64,000 nucleotides of DNA from Zhengitettix transpicula. Taxonomy: Eukaryota; Arthropoda; Insecta; Orthoptera; Tetrigidae. The notes beneath the pieces were generated by a model. That model searched no databases, had not been told where the DNA came from, and was given only the letters and a program-made list of their open reading frames with translations. Where the stretch lies: NCBI GenBank assembly GCA_037074705.1, contig CM073591.1:77110532-77174531 (forward strand). Direction: 5' to 3'. The position numbers and the translations under genes were made by a program. This document shows, one piece after another, positions 63,632 to 64,000 of the stretch. How positions within the stretch are numbered: position 1 is the stretch's first letter; the number at the start of each line of letters is the position of its first letter.

Positions 63632-64000
63632 AAAACGGCTGCTGAGGGGAAGGTTCAACTTTCATTCCAATGTTGCTCCGAAAGTAAAAAGTAATACGAA
63701 GAATTAAAATTTCTGTAAAAATTTGGAAATTACGAAATAAGTTTCAAATTTATTGTGTAACTCTTACACAAAAACCAGGTTTCTATATAGACACGACTGT
63801 GCTCAATCAGCTTTCTTCAGCCTTTCAAAAATTTATTTTAATCGAACGTCTGATTCCGTAGCCAGTTCTTACAAACGTATTTGCACAACTTGCGTGTAGT
63901 TAAAAAATTAACTGTAATATATTATGTTACACCTCACAAGGTGTATCCAATTTTACATAAAATTCGTCAAAATCTTCAAATAATATGAAATTTCTATCAT

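Noticed and set aside
1..64000. CRISPR arrays, bacterial operons, rRNA or integrated virus genes
   Set aside because: None seen. Spliced genes, microsatellites and eukaryotic transposons fit a nuclear animal genome.

Overview
The window is AT-rich animal nuclear DNA, most likely from an insect. The support is widely spaced spliced exons with GT-AG junctions, introns of about 0.9 to 7 kb, and decayed insect-type mobile elements (mariner, another Tc1/mariner-like transposase, Ty3/gypsy). Large introns and heavy repeat load fit a hemimetabolous insect with a big genome, such as a cockroach, termite or stick insect, but no marker here fixes the species. There is no operon-like layout, rRNA, CRISPR array or convincing intact tRNA.

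The one well-supported gene is on the minus strand, 57317 down to 36381. Five exons (57317-54382, 47357-47098, 43906-43756, 37841-37475, 36575-36381) have good splice sites, and their phases chain without conflict (1>0, 0>2, 2>0, 0>1, 1>1). They give about 1,300 codons of one open frame. The protein is low complexity and rich in Ser, Pro and charged residues. It carries three RVxF-like PP1-docking motifs, proline-rich SH3 ligands, tyrosine motifs of SH2-ligand type and one helical segment. I could not assign it to a named family; a cytoskeletal or junctional scaffold or adaptor is the best inference. Both ends are missing: the first exon is open up to an acceptor, and the last seen exon ends at a donor.

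Between exons 4 and 5 lies a diverged copy of the 3' half of exon 5 (36917-36817). It has its own acceptor in the correct phase, a conserved frame, a stop and an AATAAA, so it could be an alternative terminal exon. Further left, two weaker minus-strand candidates (24219-24091 and 22598-22497) have compatible phase and sit in a locally GC-rich stretch. They may be the 3' end of this gene or part of another.

The rest is intron or intergenic DNA with repeats. The most informative is a retroposon family (here R1) with copies near 6.8, 8.9, 9.3, 14.5, 31.8 and 60.9-62.0 kb. Two copies at 8921-9801 are head to tail and separated by three copies of the same 10-base target duplication. Two R1 copies are split by younger insertions. 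Other repeats are a foldback family (0.7, 40.7 and 51.9 kb), a GATGCCGAC hairpin between TA microsatellites (42.3 kb), two long dispersed duplications (30.1/40.2 kb and 61.4/63.3 kb), a tRNA-derived SINE, and fossils of gypsy reverse transcriptase and two transposases.
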